Shown here in pieces: positions 35,701 through 46,575 of a stretch of 64,000 nucleotides of DNA. The notes beneath the pieces are model-generated. The model worked only from the letters and a program-made list of their open reading frames with translations. It was not told the origin of the DNA and did no database searches. The position numbers and the translations under genes are program-made. The stretch's first letter is position 1; each line of letters opens with the position of its first letter. The stretch is from Undaria pinnatifida (Eukaryota > Sar > Phaeophyceae > Laminariales > Alariaceae), in contig JABAKD010000012.1 in the NCBI GenBank assembly GCA_012845835.1, positions 7,240,336 through 7,304,335 on the forward strand. The letters are read 5' to 3'.

Positions 35701-37308
35701 TGATATCATTTGGCACAAATGGGAACAACCAGCAGTGGCAGTATGCTGAGTAGTGCCGGTTGCCGCATAGTGCCGGTGTTTCCCTCTACATTGCATATAC
35801 CGGAACTATAGAGGGACCACCACGGTAAGAATGTATTATTATTTGTCAATGTGTAATATTTGCGGTAGAGCACCCACATTTTTTTCTTTCTTTTTGGCTC
35901 TCATCACATACACTTACTATTCTCCGCAGGCTGCAGCTGCTTTTATTGCTGCTGTAGCTGTACGCTCATGATATCATAGCTATTTACGTTCCCGCTCAGT
36001 TGACGAAAACGCGCTGAGTGTCGTAGCTCTTCACCTTTTCCGCACTTTAGTTTTGCTGCCGCTGAAGCTTGCTGCGGCTGCTGCTGCTGCTGTGGTCTGC
36101 CTGGAACAACAACAAAGCAAAAGTGCTGTGCTATCATACTTCTAATGTTTTTTATAGCTCTCCGCCAGTGCTTCTACTCCTTTTTTTTTCTGTGAGACCA
36201 CCACTATTAACTATTAGCACAAGTACCCAGCGCTACAATGTTAACCGCCTCCTATACGAACCAGATACGAAACGCATAGATACCAGGTAAGCGAGCATTC
36301 AGTCAGGTTGATTTCGGCCTTCTTCTACCTTACATCACTCCTGTTATTATAACGCGACTGCGAAGAGAAATCTTGTGTATACTAGAAATAGTATAGATTC
36401 TGCCAAAAAAAAAAATTAGACTGCGAAAACGCTCTGCTGTTACTTTCATTGCCCCAAAAAAAACACCCAAGGAAGGATTTTGCGGCAAGTTGTAGAAAAG
36501 AGGGCAAAAAAGTACTCTGGTGAAGGTAGGAATTGGATGAATCGTACGGTACATGTTTGCTCTCCGTATTATTTTATTATAAAAATAAGAATACACTCCA
36601 GCTGTGAGATCGAATATTTTGTCGAAACTCATCTTTGCAAGCTATGTGTGATACTCCGATCGCGCGCATTACGGGTTGTGTGTCCTCATTAAGGATATAG
36701 GTCGGCGACTCCCCTTGCAACTACAGTGTAGCTATCAGGGTCAACAGGGTGATGTTAGGCAGTCTGTGCGCGGAAACTATAAAACCCGTTTCTGAGGGGG
36801 ACAAAATCTGACAGCTGTGGAAGGAAATGCATCAGTTTATCAAGTGAATCCTGTAAGTCGAATATCCGGTGAGAGGAGGGCGGAGTTTTGAAGGACGTGG
36901 GGGCCTGATTTTGATCAAAAGGGGGGCGGGAGGGGGGGAGGGGGGGGAGGGGGGGGAGGGGACGGGTGGGGCAGGTCAATTTGTGCGTGGAAACTATAAA
37001 TATTGCTTGTGGGGGAGGGGGGGGGGATGTGGCGGGGGGGGGCGGGGGCGGGGGGGAAGGGCTTTAGGTCGCATAGATGTAGGGGTTTGCTATACGCGTC
37101 GTGCTAGGTCTAGGCGATGGTGCGGGTGGTGGGGAAGGAGGGGGCGTTGGGGGCGGGGGTGGGTGGGAATTGCAGCAGCGGCATGGATGGCTCTGAAACG
37201 ATGACGAGGCGATATCCAGGGCGTGGAAGTGTTTATTACTCTGGCGGATTTCGATAGTAGGTGGGGCGTTTAAGTAAGAGAAAGCGAGGGAAAAGAAAAA
37301 AAAAAAGG

Positions 37309-37340
<32 letters not shown>

Positions 37341-39162
37341 AGGGTTTTCAAGAGGTTTAGGTCACATATAATATAAAAATCGTTATTGGCTTTTAATCAC
37401 GGAGCAGTTCCATGCCCCGCACGCACCACTTGTGCTGCTTGCTGTACACAACCCGACAACCGCTGGGAGCACAAAAGCTCGAGAGGTGTAGCTAGAGTAT
37501 GACGCGGGCGAGCAGCGTTGAATTGCGCCATTGAGCCGCCGGCGGGCCGCTGTTGTGGTGCGCTCCCGCTGGCGGTACGCTCTGCGCCCATTTGGTGTTG
37601 TGGAGGATGCGTCGTTCCGAAACTACTAGTGGTTCTCGTTTGTGCAGCACATCAGCATGGCAGTTCGTGTACTATTTCAATCCCACAACACTGCGGTAGC
37701 AGCGGCATCCCGCCAGCAGCAGCAGCAGCAGCGGTGGTAGCGGCAGCGGTGCGGTGTGAGGTTGCGCGGTCTATATGTCGGGGCCCCGGCGCGCTCGGAG
37801 CGGAGCGCCCCGGCGCGGTGGCTCGCAAAGGCTGTGCATGAGTGCAGCAGCAACAACACGACGAGAAGAACTCTATAGCCGGTGCCAAAATTGAAAATAG
37901 CAAAAATGGAAGCTGCTGCTGCTACCGCAAGCTAAGTGCACTTCTGCTTGCTGCTGTGGGATAGAAGCGGCGGCACTGCGGCTAACTCTGCCGCCGCCGC
38001 CGTTGCTGAGCTGCTTACTCGTATGATACGCTGTGTTACTCAAGTGTAATGGAGTGCTCTCCGTAGAATGATACTTTATAGAATCGACGTGAAACCATGT
38101 CATAGTTGAGGTGAATCCACGTGATATTATATATTATATTATATGCCACATTCACGTCAAGACCATCATAGATAGGAGATAATGTAGGTGACGATGATGG
38201 GACAAGCAGGACGCCCCTCATCTCACTACCCTGCACTACCCTACCTACCATGCCCCACCCTGCCTAGCCCAGTTATGTCTGTCTTTTAGCATTTCTATTT
38301 AGGGAAATATTGCATCGACTAAGCTTCGAGCCTAGCCAGCGAGCCATGAGGAGAGACTAATAACGACACCGGCACCCTTGAGAGGCACGCTTCCCAACAC
38401 CAACCAACCACGGATCCCCCACTCGCAGTACAGACATGACATTCAAGACGAAGCGATGTAATCTACCTGGTATCAATCAACTCAACTGCTTTACAGTTTT
38501 TTATACTCGAAAAACAGCAACAAAAACACAAAAAAAAATGTCCGGAGCGGCGGTACCTCGTAGCACCAAGGGGAGTCGTCGACCTATGATTTATTCTTCA
38601 TAAGGACACACACACCCCGTCGCACACACGATCGGAGTATCGCACGCAGCATGCAAAGATGCGGTTCGACGAAATCCTCGATCTTACAGCTCACTTGTCT
38701 TCCGTACGTACGCGATGGAGACAGGCCTGTAGCTACATCGAAGTATGCGTGTTAACGACGTCGTAGCCGCCTGCCTACACAATGAATCTAGAAATAACAT
38801 CTAGGATAAAGCATGAAAACACGAAAATACAACACAAGGTGCAACAACGTGTGCATGCATCCATCCAGATTGCACACTGCACTGCACCCTCTCTGGACTA
38901 GAGCCATGGGGCACGCTATCACACACGTCATGCCCTCACTCTTACCTGACTGCCAGTAAGTCTCGATGCTGTCGTCCCTGAGCTGATCCACTCCATTGCC
39001 CGGCTTGGCAGACGAGAGAGACCACACTGCTTCTCTGCCAATCTCTCTCCGAGTCACGTAGTCAAGATCAGAAGCTTCCGACTTGGCCTCGGGTGGTGTT
39101 GGCGGTGGTGGCGGCACTCCGGGCGGCGGCGGCGGTTGCGACACCTGGCTATCGTCCGCCAT
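29800..39162 (-). CDS. APC10: Anaphase-promoting complex subunit 10 (APC10/DOC1), 5 exons, 220 aa
   Basis: Exons 39162-38946, 32915-32824, 32082-32017, 30936-30748, 29898-29800 (663 bases; phases 1,0,0,0; stop TAG). After a Pro-rich N-terminus (MADDSQVSQ then Pro runs), the DOC domain covers about residues 37-215. Its landmarks are [19 protein letters not shown] (39-57), [20 protein letters not shown] (60-79), [10 protein letters not shown] (131-140) and [11 protein letters not shown] (178-188), and the chain ends in the conserved C-terminal Ile-Arg. APC10 is known to form part of the D-box receptor with the coactivator on the APC/C ubiquitin ligase, and its IR tail docks on a TPR subunit. 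A Gly/Ala-rich insertion of about 14 residues follows WMRVQLSAP compared with the animal protein. Intron 2 must start with GC (GATGAG|GCAAGT) to keep the conserved DE-SYTP junction. Intron 1 is about 6 kb. The ATG at 39162 has G at +4; longer upstream frames lack homology. Length is normal for the family. Confidence 0.95.
30062..30125 (-). pseudogene. Decayed copy of the 5' end of APC10 exon 5
   Basis: 'gacggatcgtgctgtgaaga' and 'gtctcggggcgaagacct' at 30068-30115 match exon 5 at 29852-29895 ('gacggatcgtgctgcgcaga', 'gtctcgggccgaagacct'). It lies in intron 4, about 200 bp upstream (in transcription) of the functional exon, with substitutions and small indels. Confidence 0.8.
32082..32824 (-). 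other. GC-AG intron 2 of APC10
   Basis: The intron occupies 32823-32083 (coordinates given high to low because of the strand). The donor reads GAG|GCAAGTTG, the consensus form of GC donors. The acceptor is GTGCCAG|AGC. The GT a few bases further on would insert an Ala-Ser and shift the conserved DESYTP junction. Confidence 0.8.
35641..35825. mobile_element. M2 MITE in APC10 intron 1
   Basis: Left 'cagtagaggtctctgtatag', right 'ctatagagggaccaccacgg'. Internal 'atgggaacaacca' and three 'tagtgccggttg' motifs. Confidence 0.75.
36598..36663 (+). repeat. R2 dispersed repeat copy
   Basis: 'cagctgtgagatcgaatatt' followed by 'catctttgcaagctatgtg' and 'gatactccgatcg'. Confidence 0.65.
36890..37345 (+). 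repeat. G-rich tract with 30-nt poly-G
   Basis: Dense runs of 4-9 G (36915-37165) and a nearly uninterrupted G run at about 37308-37339. On the transcribed APC10 strand this is C-rich, and on the plus strand it could form G-quadruplexes. It lies in APC10 intron 1. The translated frames (poly-Gly, poly-Pro) are not genes. Confidence 0.85.
38628..38692 (-). repeat. R2 dispersed repeat copy
   Basis: 'cgatcggagtatcgcacgca' through 'tcgatcttacagctcac'. Confidence 0.65.
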
Positions 39163-40697
39163 CAATAACCGTCTCTTCTCAGAGGTACTGGTTGTCAGGT
39201 CAATCTCCCCTACTCGGTGTACCTTGCACACCAGAACGAGCAAGGCCAAGGAGCAGGCCAGCAGAAGAGCAGGATGTCGATATTTGAAAAAGTGGGGTTT
39301 CCATATTTTTATGTTGGATAGTTCAATGTTGGGTGGGAGGGGACGCGAATTGTTGGGCGATCTTTTTCTTGTGTTCAGTTCCAACCGTAAGGAAGGGGCT
39401 CAAATCCTCGCCCTTCTTTCGTCGTCGCCCAGACCGGGGGCTTATGACACCCCCGCCCCCTTCCCCCCACCGCTACAGTGTTCACCTTGTGAGGGCAGCA
39501 ATCCGATCCTTCGTGTGTCGGCTCACGTCGAATTGTGCCTTTTCGCGACATAATACCTGTTGCGGTATAGGTCTACTCGTGGTAGGTAGTGGTAGGTCAG
39601 AGGGGGTTCCATGCACGCCCATCCCATTCGTTACTGAACGTGCGTATGCCTGCAGCGCACCCACTGGTGAAAAACCCAATCAATGTTCTATTCAATATGG
39701 CGGTTGTCGCCTTGTTTTGAGGTAGTACGACAACTCCGAAAAAACGGTAACGGCCCTACTAGTTCGCGCCGGCTGATGTGTCAGACGTAAATAAACGTAC
39801 CTACAGATAGTAGAGTAGCGTACGACCTACCATTCTACCACAGGTACCTCCTACTGCCAGGTGTTTATCCATTGGGTCCATGTACTACCCGGTATCTCTG
39901 TTTCTGAATCATCCGACGCTAGGGGCGTAGCAGATGTTCTAAGAATTTTCTGAGCTCCTAACACGAGGAGCTCAAACTCTCACCACAAAAACATGACTTC
40001 GAAGACATTCGTTCGCGCAACCCGACCTGGTATACATTTCTGTGTGCTATTCGCAGTAGTCCTAAACGCACAACAATTGGAGACAGCTAGCTGGTTAAAA
40101 ATGTCTTTTTTCCAAAGCAGTGCGATCCATTCCGGGGGTGGAGCACTGGGAACTATGGCGGGCTGCGGTGCTGTCCATGTTTTTATATGTAGTTTTACAA
40201 GGTGCGCAGTACCAGGTACTACTACACATGTGCGTACGATCACCCAAAGTTTGTTTTCATGACTGTTGTGCACTACCCAAAGGTTCGGGTTTCTGACGAT
40301 ACGTCTCCGTTGAAAGTATGTCAACGCCTGAGCGCCACAGCAGACAGAGCGCTCTGCCCACCGTTTCGAGCAGCATCCTTTTTACGCGCTGTGCCCGAGC
40401 ACACAGCACGCAAACAAGCACAACAGTACACATATATATGTACATAGACTATATATTATGTTTTCCTTTTCGCTGCTTTGAAAACTCGTTATGCACTGCA
40501 GGGGAGAACAATTTAGCTCGGACAGCGCGAGCGTACACATATTACGTACAAACACATACGAAAAATAGCCACAGCCTGGATCCTCCTCGGAAATCACTAA
40601 AAATGACTTGTATTAAACTTTCGATGTGCTTCGATGCGAACACGAAATTCTTGTTGGCCTGGGAGATTCCAGTCTTTTAGTCTGGAGATTATTGCGT

Positions 40698-41080
40698 TGT
40701 TAGGAGGCTTAGTTTGGGTAAGCTATTGGTTAACCTTTTGTGCAAGTGGTCAAACGGACGAATACCCCACTAATGCCTTAACAAATGGTGTCGTCGGCAG
40801 GACCATGGGTTTTTTGGTTCGTTCGTGGGTTCAAATTCCACCATCCACAATAATACACTTTTTCAGACTTTCCCCACGTCGAACTTGAAAAATACTCTCC
40901 CCAGAGTCCCCAGGAAATGAAACCCCTTGGATATTGACAGATCCGCCCGTATATCCGGCCGACCTGCTATCCCGCCGTTTCAGGGGGGGAGAGTGTTGTA
41001 AGGCTTAGTTTGGGTAAGCTATATTGGTTAACCTTTTGTGCAAGTGGTCAAACGACTAATACCCCACTAATGCCTTAACA
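40698..41080 (+). mobile_element. TRIM-like LTR element, copy S2, TSD GCGT
   Basis: Terminal direct repeats 40698-40783 and 40994-41080 (86 and 87 bp), beginning TGTT and ending CCTTAACA, flanked by GCGT (40694-40697 and 41081-41084). Two bases after the left repeat comes TGGTGTCGTCGGCAGGACC, a candidate primer-binding site, then a tRNA-like T arm 'gtgggttcaaattccac' (about 40828). A purine tract 'aggggggga' precedes the right repeat. No coding capacity. Confidence 0.8.
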
Positions 41081-41089
41081 GCGTGTTGA

Positions 41090-42351
41090 GACGCGTGCTA
41101 CGTTTCAAAGGTGCACCATATGTTTTCTGAAGGCTGCTCGCTTAGCGCCTTCACCACTGGAAACCCTTTTGAAAAAAAACACTTGAAATTAGTATAGAAA
41201 GGACTTTGGGGCTCTAAAGGGGTGAAGCGGTTAAGAGGCGCTTTATACAGCGAAGCTCATGCATGAAAAAAAAACGAAATTCTGACGCATTAGGGTTAAG
41301 GAGACTCCATTCGGGTTAAGGAGACTCCATTCGGGTTAAGGAGACTCCATTCGGGTTAAGGAGACTCCATTCGGGTTAAGGAGACTCCATTCGGGTTAAG
41401 GAGACTCCATTCGGGTTAAGGAGACCCCATTCGGGTTAAGGAGACTCCATTCGGGTTAAGGAGACTCCATTCGGGTCAAGGAGACTCCATTCGGGTGAAG
41501 GAGACTCCATTCGGGTTAAGGAGACCCCATTCGGGTTAAGGAGACTCCATTCGGGTTAAGGAGACCCCATTCGGATTAAGGAGACTCCATTCGGGTTAAG
41601 GAGACGCCATTCGGGTTAAGGAGACTCCATTCGGGTTAAGGAGACTCCATTCGGGTTAAGGAGACTCCATTCGGGTTAAGGAGACTCCATTCGGGTTAAG
41701 GAGACTCCATTCGGGTTAAGGAGACTCCATTCGGGCTAAGGAGACTCCATTCGGGTTAAGGAGACTCCATTCGGGTTAAGGAGACTCCATTCGGGTTAAG
41801 GAGACTCCATTCGGGTTAAGGAGACTCCATTCGGGTTAAGGAGACTCCATTCGGGTTAAGGAGACTCCATTCGGGTTAAGGAGACTCCATTCGGGTTAAG
41901 GAGACTCCATTCGGGCTAAGGAGACTCCATTCGGGCTAAGGAGACTCCATTCGGGTTAAGGAGACTCCATTCGGGTTAAGGAGACTCCATTCGGGTTAAG
42001 GAGACCCCATTCGGGTTAAGGAGACTCCATTCGGGTTAAGGAGACTCCATTCGGGTTAAGGAGACTCCATTCGGGTTAAGGAGACTCCATTCGGGTTAAG
42101 GAGACTCCATTCGGGTTAAGGAGACTCCATTCGGGTTAAGGAGACTCCATTCGGGTTAAGGAGACTCCATTCTGGATAAGGAGACTCCATTCGAGTTAAG
42201 GAGACTCCATTCGGGTTAAGAAGACTCCATTCGGGTTAAGGAGACTCCATTCGGGTTAAGGAGACTCCATTCGGGTTAAGAAGACTTCATTGTGTTCAGA
42301 ACATGTATTCAGCCAAAAGCTGCTACCTCTAATCATCGTATAGCACGCGTC
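41090..42351 (-). mobile_element. M1 MITE expanded by an internal satellite, TSD TTGA
   Basis: The ends are GACGCGTGCTACG (41090) and CGTATAGCACGCGTC (to 42351), flanked by TTGA on both sides (41086-41089 and 42352-42355). The ~262 bp outside the array match the M1 family: 'gccaaaa', 'gctgctacctct', and 'cgccttcaccactggaaacc' shared with the copy at 50319. Without the extra units the element would have the normal M1 length. Confidence 0.85.
41293..42292 (+). repeat. 20-bp minisatellite, 50 units, no indels
   Basis: Unit GGGTTAAGGAGACTCCATTC. The array runs 1000 bp in perfect 20-bp register, which is 50 units. Variant units carry single substitutions (for example GAGACCCCATTC, GGGCTAAGG, GGGTCAAGG), and the last units before 42292 are the most divergent. 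The unit corresponds to the M1 internal block read on the opposite strand. Confidence 0.97.
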
Positions 42352-42379
42352 TTGATCAAACACACATTGTGCAGGTGTT

Positions 42380-42775
42380 GAGCAATTATTAATAAGTTAT
42401 TAGTCGGTTTGAACACTGTTGGAAGGTTAACCGATTGCCTACCCGAACTAAGTCTTACAACTTACTACACTCGCCCCCCCTGGAACAGCGGGATAGCGGG
42501 CCGGTCGGATGTACGGCCGGACGTATAATTTTCCACGCAGTTCCATTTCCTGGGGATACCGGGGAGATTATTGAACACATTTTTCAAGTTCGGTAATGAG
42601 GAACGTCGTAAAAGCTTTACTATTGCTGAACGGTAAGATTCGAACCCACGCGGCCATAAAACCCATGGTCTGTCGATGGCGCCATTTGTTAAGGAACTGC
42701 CGTTAGAGGGTATTAGTCATTTTTACCGCAGGTAAAAGATTAACCGATTGCCTATACCCAACTTATGCCCTATTG
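42380..42775 (-). mobile_element. TRIM-like LTR element, decayed copy S3
   Basis: Minus-strand relative of S2: degenerate terminal repeats at about 42395-42460 and 42692-42770. On the minus strand these enclose 'aaatggcgccatcgacagac', a T arm 'gtgggttcgaatcttac' and the central 'ggccggtcggatgtacggcc' region. Confidence 0.65.
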
Positions 42776-44330
42776 TACAGGTCAGTCCCTCGCCATCGTA
42801 CATAGGAAAACAAATGGTGGTACGGAGACAATTGTCGGCCAGGGCTTATTGATCGGTCGGTCGTAGTAATGCAATGACTTGACGGAGATGAGATCGCCTC
42901 CACCGCGTTGTTGATTAGTTTATTATTGTTTATCCCATCTATTATCTTCGCCCTTTTCCTGTCTCCTTCTCCCTACCTATGAATAGTGATGATGATTTTT
43001 TTACGCAGATCCCTCGGCGAGGAACATGCGCGCGTGCGCCTCAGAGCGGCCGCAAGTGAAACATATACACTCTGGACGAATATAAGTACCGTTTGAGTAT
43101 TCATATTGTTAATTCGACGATCGTTTCAATTCTGCCCGGTGCTGTGCCAAGCACCAGGAACTGTAAATGCTCTTCGCCCTCGATCATTCCATCGATTGTT
43201 TTCGCACTTTTTTTTTCTCTTTCTCCTGCCCTAGGCGCAACTCAGACCCGGAGTCATGCAGTAAGCAGGCTCTTCTTCCCCTCTCCACTACGGCACGCGC
43301 CTTCATTTTATCATCCGGCCAAAATATGACATCCCAATTGCTAAACTAACACATAGTTGACTTTCTCTTCAGAGTCATTCCACAGCAGGGTGGTCCCAAT
43401 TATTAGGCGGCAGACTCCTTCCATACATCATTGTGGTAAAATGCGCGAAAGCAAGCCCGAAAGGGCGAGGAACCCGAGTACCAGCAAACCAGCAATTCAA
43501 AACAAAGAAAAAAGGGAAACACAGCATACATGCATAGCACGTAATCGGCGATATATTGCACATAACTTTGCGGGCGATCCGAGAATAACCTCTCAGTCGG
43601 TATGACTGTTCGGCACCGGCTGACGTTGCTACACCTTCTTGATAATATTCGGTGTTGAAAATTATTGATGGACAATTTTTCTGGCTGCTAGAATCTTGCT
43701 CACCAAATTACTACTCTTCGGGAATTCCGCGTCGCAGAGGCAAGATGGGCTTCCTCTCCGCCGCGGTTAGCACCGCATCACACAGCTTTGGTATCACGTC
43801 TAGCCATCGCGAGCCACAACCGAGGCAAATCGAGACGCTAACGTTACATCCGTCTTCCTTGCAAACAATGGGGCGGGGGGCGGGGGGGGGTAATCATTGT
43901 CATGTGAAATGGTTCTAGTCTGTCAGACTGTAGACCCTCGCACCTCCACAATGCCAGGGGAAGCACGTTGGGTTTTCGCCGACGAGGCAGGCATTGCGTG
44001 CCGGGGGGACGGGTCGCGGTTGCCCTGTACTTCGTGTTGGTGATGTATGTGGCCGATTGGTGACAGTCGAAAGGTAGGCGATCTGATGGCTGTTAATAGG
44101 CAAGCCCGGATGCGAGCTTCAGCTCAGAAGGAAGAGCTTGATTAGGCCGGTCCCTGGCCGAGGACGGAAAGTGTGAGAGTGAATCGATGCGGACGCCATC
44201 ATCTCAATCTGCCAGCTCGCGGCAAGACGCACTCTCTACGGCAAGTTTATACCGTAGCGGTTCGTTGTATAACACTGACTGACCTACAGCAAAGTTCCTT
44301 GATACTCGGATCTGATGCAGCGAAGTTCCT

Positions 44331-44536
44331 GCAGTAGAGGTCCCCCTAATGTGCGGGTTGAGAAGCGGCGGTTGCCCTCTATAATATTGGTTGTGAAACC
44401 GCTCGGCATAGATGGGAACAACCAATCAATGGTGGTGGCAGTAAGAGCAGAGCAGAGCGGTGTCGGATGCCGGCATGGTGCCGATATTGCCGACTGCCAC
44501 ACACCAACTAGCGCTACAGAGGGACCGCTGCCGTAC
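44331..44536. mobile_element. M2 MITE
   Basis: Left 'gcagtagaggtccccctaat', right 'gctacagagggaccgctgcc'. Internal 'gatgggaacaacca'. Confidence 0.7.
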
Positions 44537-44889
44537 CACTTTTTACTGACCTACCTGCAGCAGCATTCCTCGATATTCGCTACTAGCCGTTGTAGCGTAA
44601 AAGTACCTATTACTATTGCTAAGGGCCGTTCCTAACAAACGCAAGAAAAACACAAGTTCCTGACGAAAAGCAATCACGTTTTTTTTTTTCTTCTAAAAGA
44701 GTGAAACGTCGCCTATCTCCTAAGAAAAAAATCTCGGTTTTATCGTGACGAATCCTGACAACATTTTTTCACGGCAAATTGTCATAACTTTCCTAAAATC
44801 AGGACATACTGACTAATATTAATAGCACTCATTCGCGAAAAGTCAGTTATTTTTTGGCACGATCCCAGTTTTTTTTTTTTTTTCGGTAG

Positions 44890-45171
44890 GAAAGACCCCA
44901 ACGCTTCGGAGTGACCGTCATCGAAATTGATCACAAAGTTGAGCTCCGCGTCCTCCGGCCGGTCTGCCGTGGGGCTGCTGCTGCGGGGGTAGCGTCGCCA
45001 ACGGATAGCACCGTTTCGACCTTGGCAGAAGAAGAAGAAGAAGAAGAAGAGGAGGAGGAGGAAGAGGAGATTCCAATTTCGACAACATCGCGCGGAACCA
45101 ACCCTGTCGCACACCCGGCTGAGCACGTCAAGTTTTTCCGTCCCCTGGAATGCTTCGTCGCGCATTCTTGA
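44890..45171 (+). CDS. Candidate terminal exon with an acidic Glu tract
   Basis: A 15-T pyrimidine run followed by CGGTAG|GAAAG makes a strong 3' splice site at 44890. From it the frame is open for 93 codons to a TGA: GVTVIEIDHKVELRVL, then a Ser/Thr-rich part, a run of 14 Glu (about residues 48-61) and HPAEHVKFFRPLECFVAHS. No upstream exon was identified, and the minus strand of the same segment is also open (poly-Ser/poly-Phe), so this remains tentative. No family recognised. Confidence 0.3.
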   Translation, partial: ERPQRFGVTVIEIDHKVELRVLRPVCRGAAAAGVASPTDSTVSTLAEEEEEEEEEEEEEEIPISTTSRGTNPVAHPAEHVKFFRPLECFVAHS

Positions 45172-45522
45172 CACCTGACGAGACCCGGAAAAAAAAAAAC
45201 ATGCGCGTGCAAGCTCGTTGTTCTTAGTCTGATCGGGTACACGTTATTCGGGAAAAATGACTTGGAAATTGTGTGGGATAGAATTTTTGCAGGTGTCAAG
45301 CAACGGAGAGAGGTCCAGTCACCACCACGGCAACTAGGCTGTGGGTGGGGCTGCATGCAGAAACGGGCCGGGGGAGGAGAAGGGATGCAAGTGCGGTGAC
45401 ATCTCGAATATCTTCCTTCAAATGAACGTGTCCCGGACAGGGGTGCCTTAAGCCTTGATGTAGGGGCCATACACAAGAGACGTAAAAAATCAACAAGTAA
45501 GTACTGCTCTTGAACCGTGCAA

Positions 45523-45634
45523 GCACACATCACAACAAGCAGGAGTATCCTACCGCACGTGAGTTGTACAAGGACTTGCACTATGGTTCGGACACCATGT
45601 ACATCGACCCCTACCACAGCAGCCCGGAAGCATG
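45523..45634 (+). CDS. Weak candidate exon
   Basis: Between an acceptor-like CAAGCAG and a GTAGAG donor-like site the frame reads EYPTARELYKDLHYGSDTMY and IDPYHSSPEACILA, which looks protein-like. It ends exactly where an M1-related repeat begins ('ggtagaggtagcac'), so it may be a truncated gene fragment. Confidence 0.22.
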
Positions 45635-45870
45635 CATACTGGCGGTAGAGGTAGCACTTTTTCGCGCATTTTGTTTTCTTTCGCGCATTTTTCATTCCTA
45701 AAAAACCCGGAAATCGTTGGAATGAACTGTCATTCTTGTTTTTCGATTTCGTTTTTTGGTTTTGTATATCTAGGCTATGGGTTCGTTTTGTTCATCGGGT
45801 TTGCACTTCGGTTTTACTCCGAATCGTTTTTTTACGTAAAGTCCTCAAGTCAAGAGGGGCCTCAGAAAGA
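45635..45870 (+). mobile_element. M1-related fragment
   Basis: 'ggtagaggtagcactttttc', 'atctaggctatgggttcg' and 'gtcaagaggggcctcag' match the M1 subfamily. The ends are not complete. Confidence 0.45.
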
Positions 45871-46065
45871 AAAGGATGCGCCTCTATCGTCTCCCTCGTT
45901 GCTCCTTGTGGTCAGTGGCGTGACCATCAAGTTGGTTCGTCGCGTTTTCCCCCGGAAGCCCCAGATGGGTTGAAGGGCGGTAGTTCGTAGAGCGCAAACT
46001 GATGTGGTAGATTCCCCCCAGCAAATACCGTGTACAGGAGAATCTCGCACCACGTGTGGTGCTAT

Positions 46066-46290
46066 AAAGCTTAGTTTTTGGGTATGGCAATCGGTTAACG
46101 TTTTTTACCAGGAGTCAAACGGACTCTTAGTACTACCCTCTAATCCCTTGGCTAATGGCGTCGTGGGCAAGGCGTGGGGGCTTTGACGTCGTGACGTCGT
46201 GCTAGAGGGCAAAACAAAAAAACTGTTTGACCACTGGTAAAACGGTTCGCCGACTGCCTACCCAAACCAAGCCCTCGAACAGTTGTATCG
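46066..46290 (+). mobile_element. TRIM-like fragment, copy S4, with an inverted terminal repeat
   Basis: A left terminal repeat (about 46070-46160, 'aagcttagtttttgggta', 'gtcaaacggactcttag') is followed by 'aatggcgtcgtgggc'. A second terminal-repeat segment in the opposite orientation (46225-46275, 'tgtttgaccactgg', 'gcctacccaaaccaagc') follows. Rearranged. Confidence 0.55.
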
Positions 46291-46471
46291 AGGCGTGAAA
46301 AACGCACTAATACATTTTAGGCGTATGCATGGCATCACAAACGCAAAAAAACAAAGTACGTATACATAGTAGCTACCAGTATTATTGATAACATTTTGTA
46401 GTTGATGTTCACCCTGGCAACACCCATAGAAATCCTTGCATATCCAAAGGATAATATATCTGTATCAACGA

Positions 46472-46543
46472 GCGGCCGGAGTATCACGCAGCATGCAAAC
46501 GTGAGTATCGACCCTAAAGTATATCGAATTCACAACTGACGCA
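46472..46543 (-). repeat. R2 dispersed repeat copy
   Basis: 'ggccggagtatcacgcagca' through 'gaattcacaactgacgc', ending about 30 bases before the stop codon of the large minus-strand gene. Confidence 0.65.
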
Positions 46544-46575
46544 ATTAGAACACTTCGATAATTAAAAACACCCTC

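Larger units (their letters stand above)
39163..44889. other. Intergenic, repeat block upstream of APC10
   Basis: Contains an R5 fragment (about 39925-40062), TRIM-like copies S2 and S3, the satellite-bearing M1 element, an R4 fragment (about 43195-43300), an R6 copy (about 43920-44010) and an M2 element (44331-44536). Short frames such as 43745-43916 (MGFLSAAVSTASHSFGITSS) could be an exon but have no supporting junction. Confidence 0.55.

Noticed and set aside
41293-42292. CRISPR array or interstitial telomere
   Set aside because: The units are contiguous 20-mers without spacers, so it is not a CRISPR array. GGGTTAAGG only resembles telomeric TTTAGGG, and the unit is explained by the M1 internal block.
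44931-45695. 254-codon open frame on the minus strand
   Set aside because: Dominated by poly-Ser from a GAA/GAG run and by M1-related sequence. The plus strand has the better splice site.
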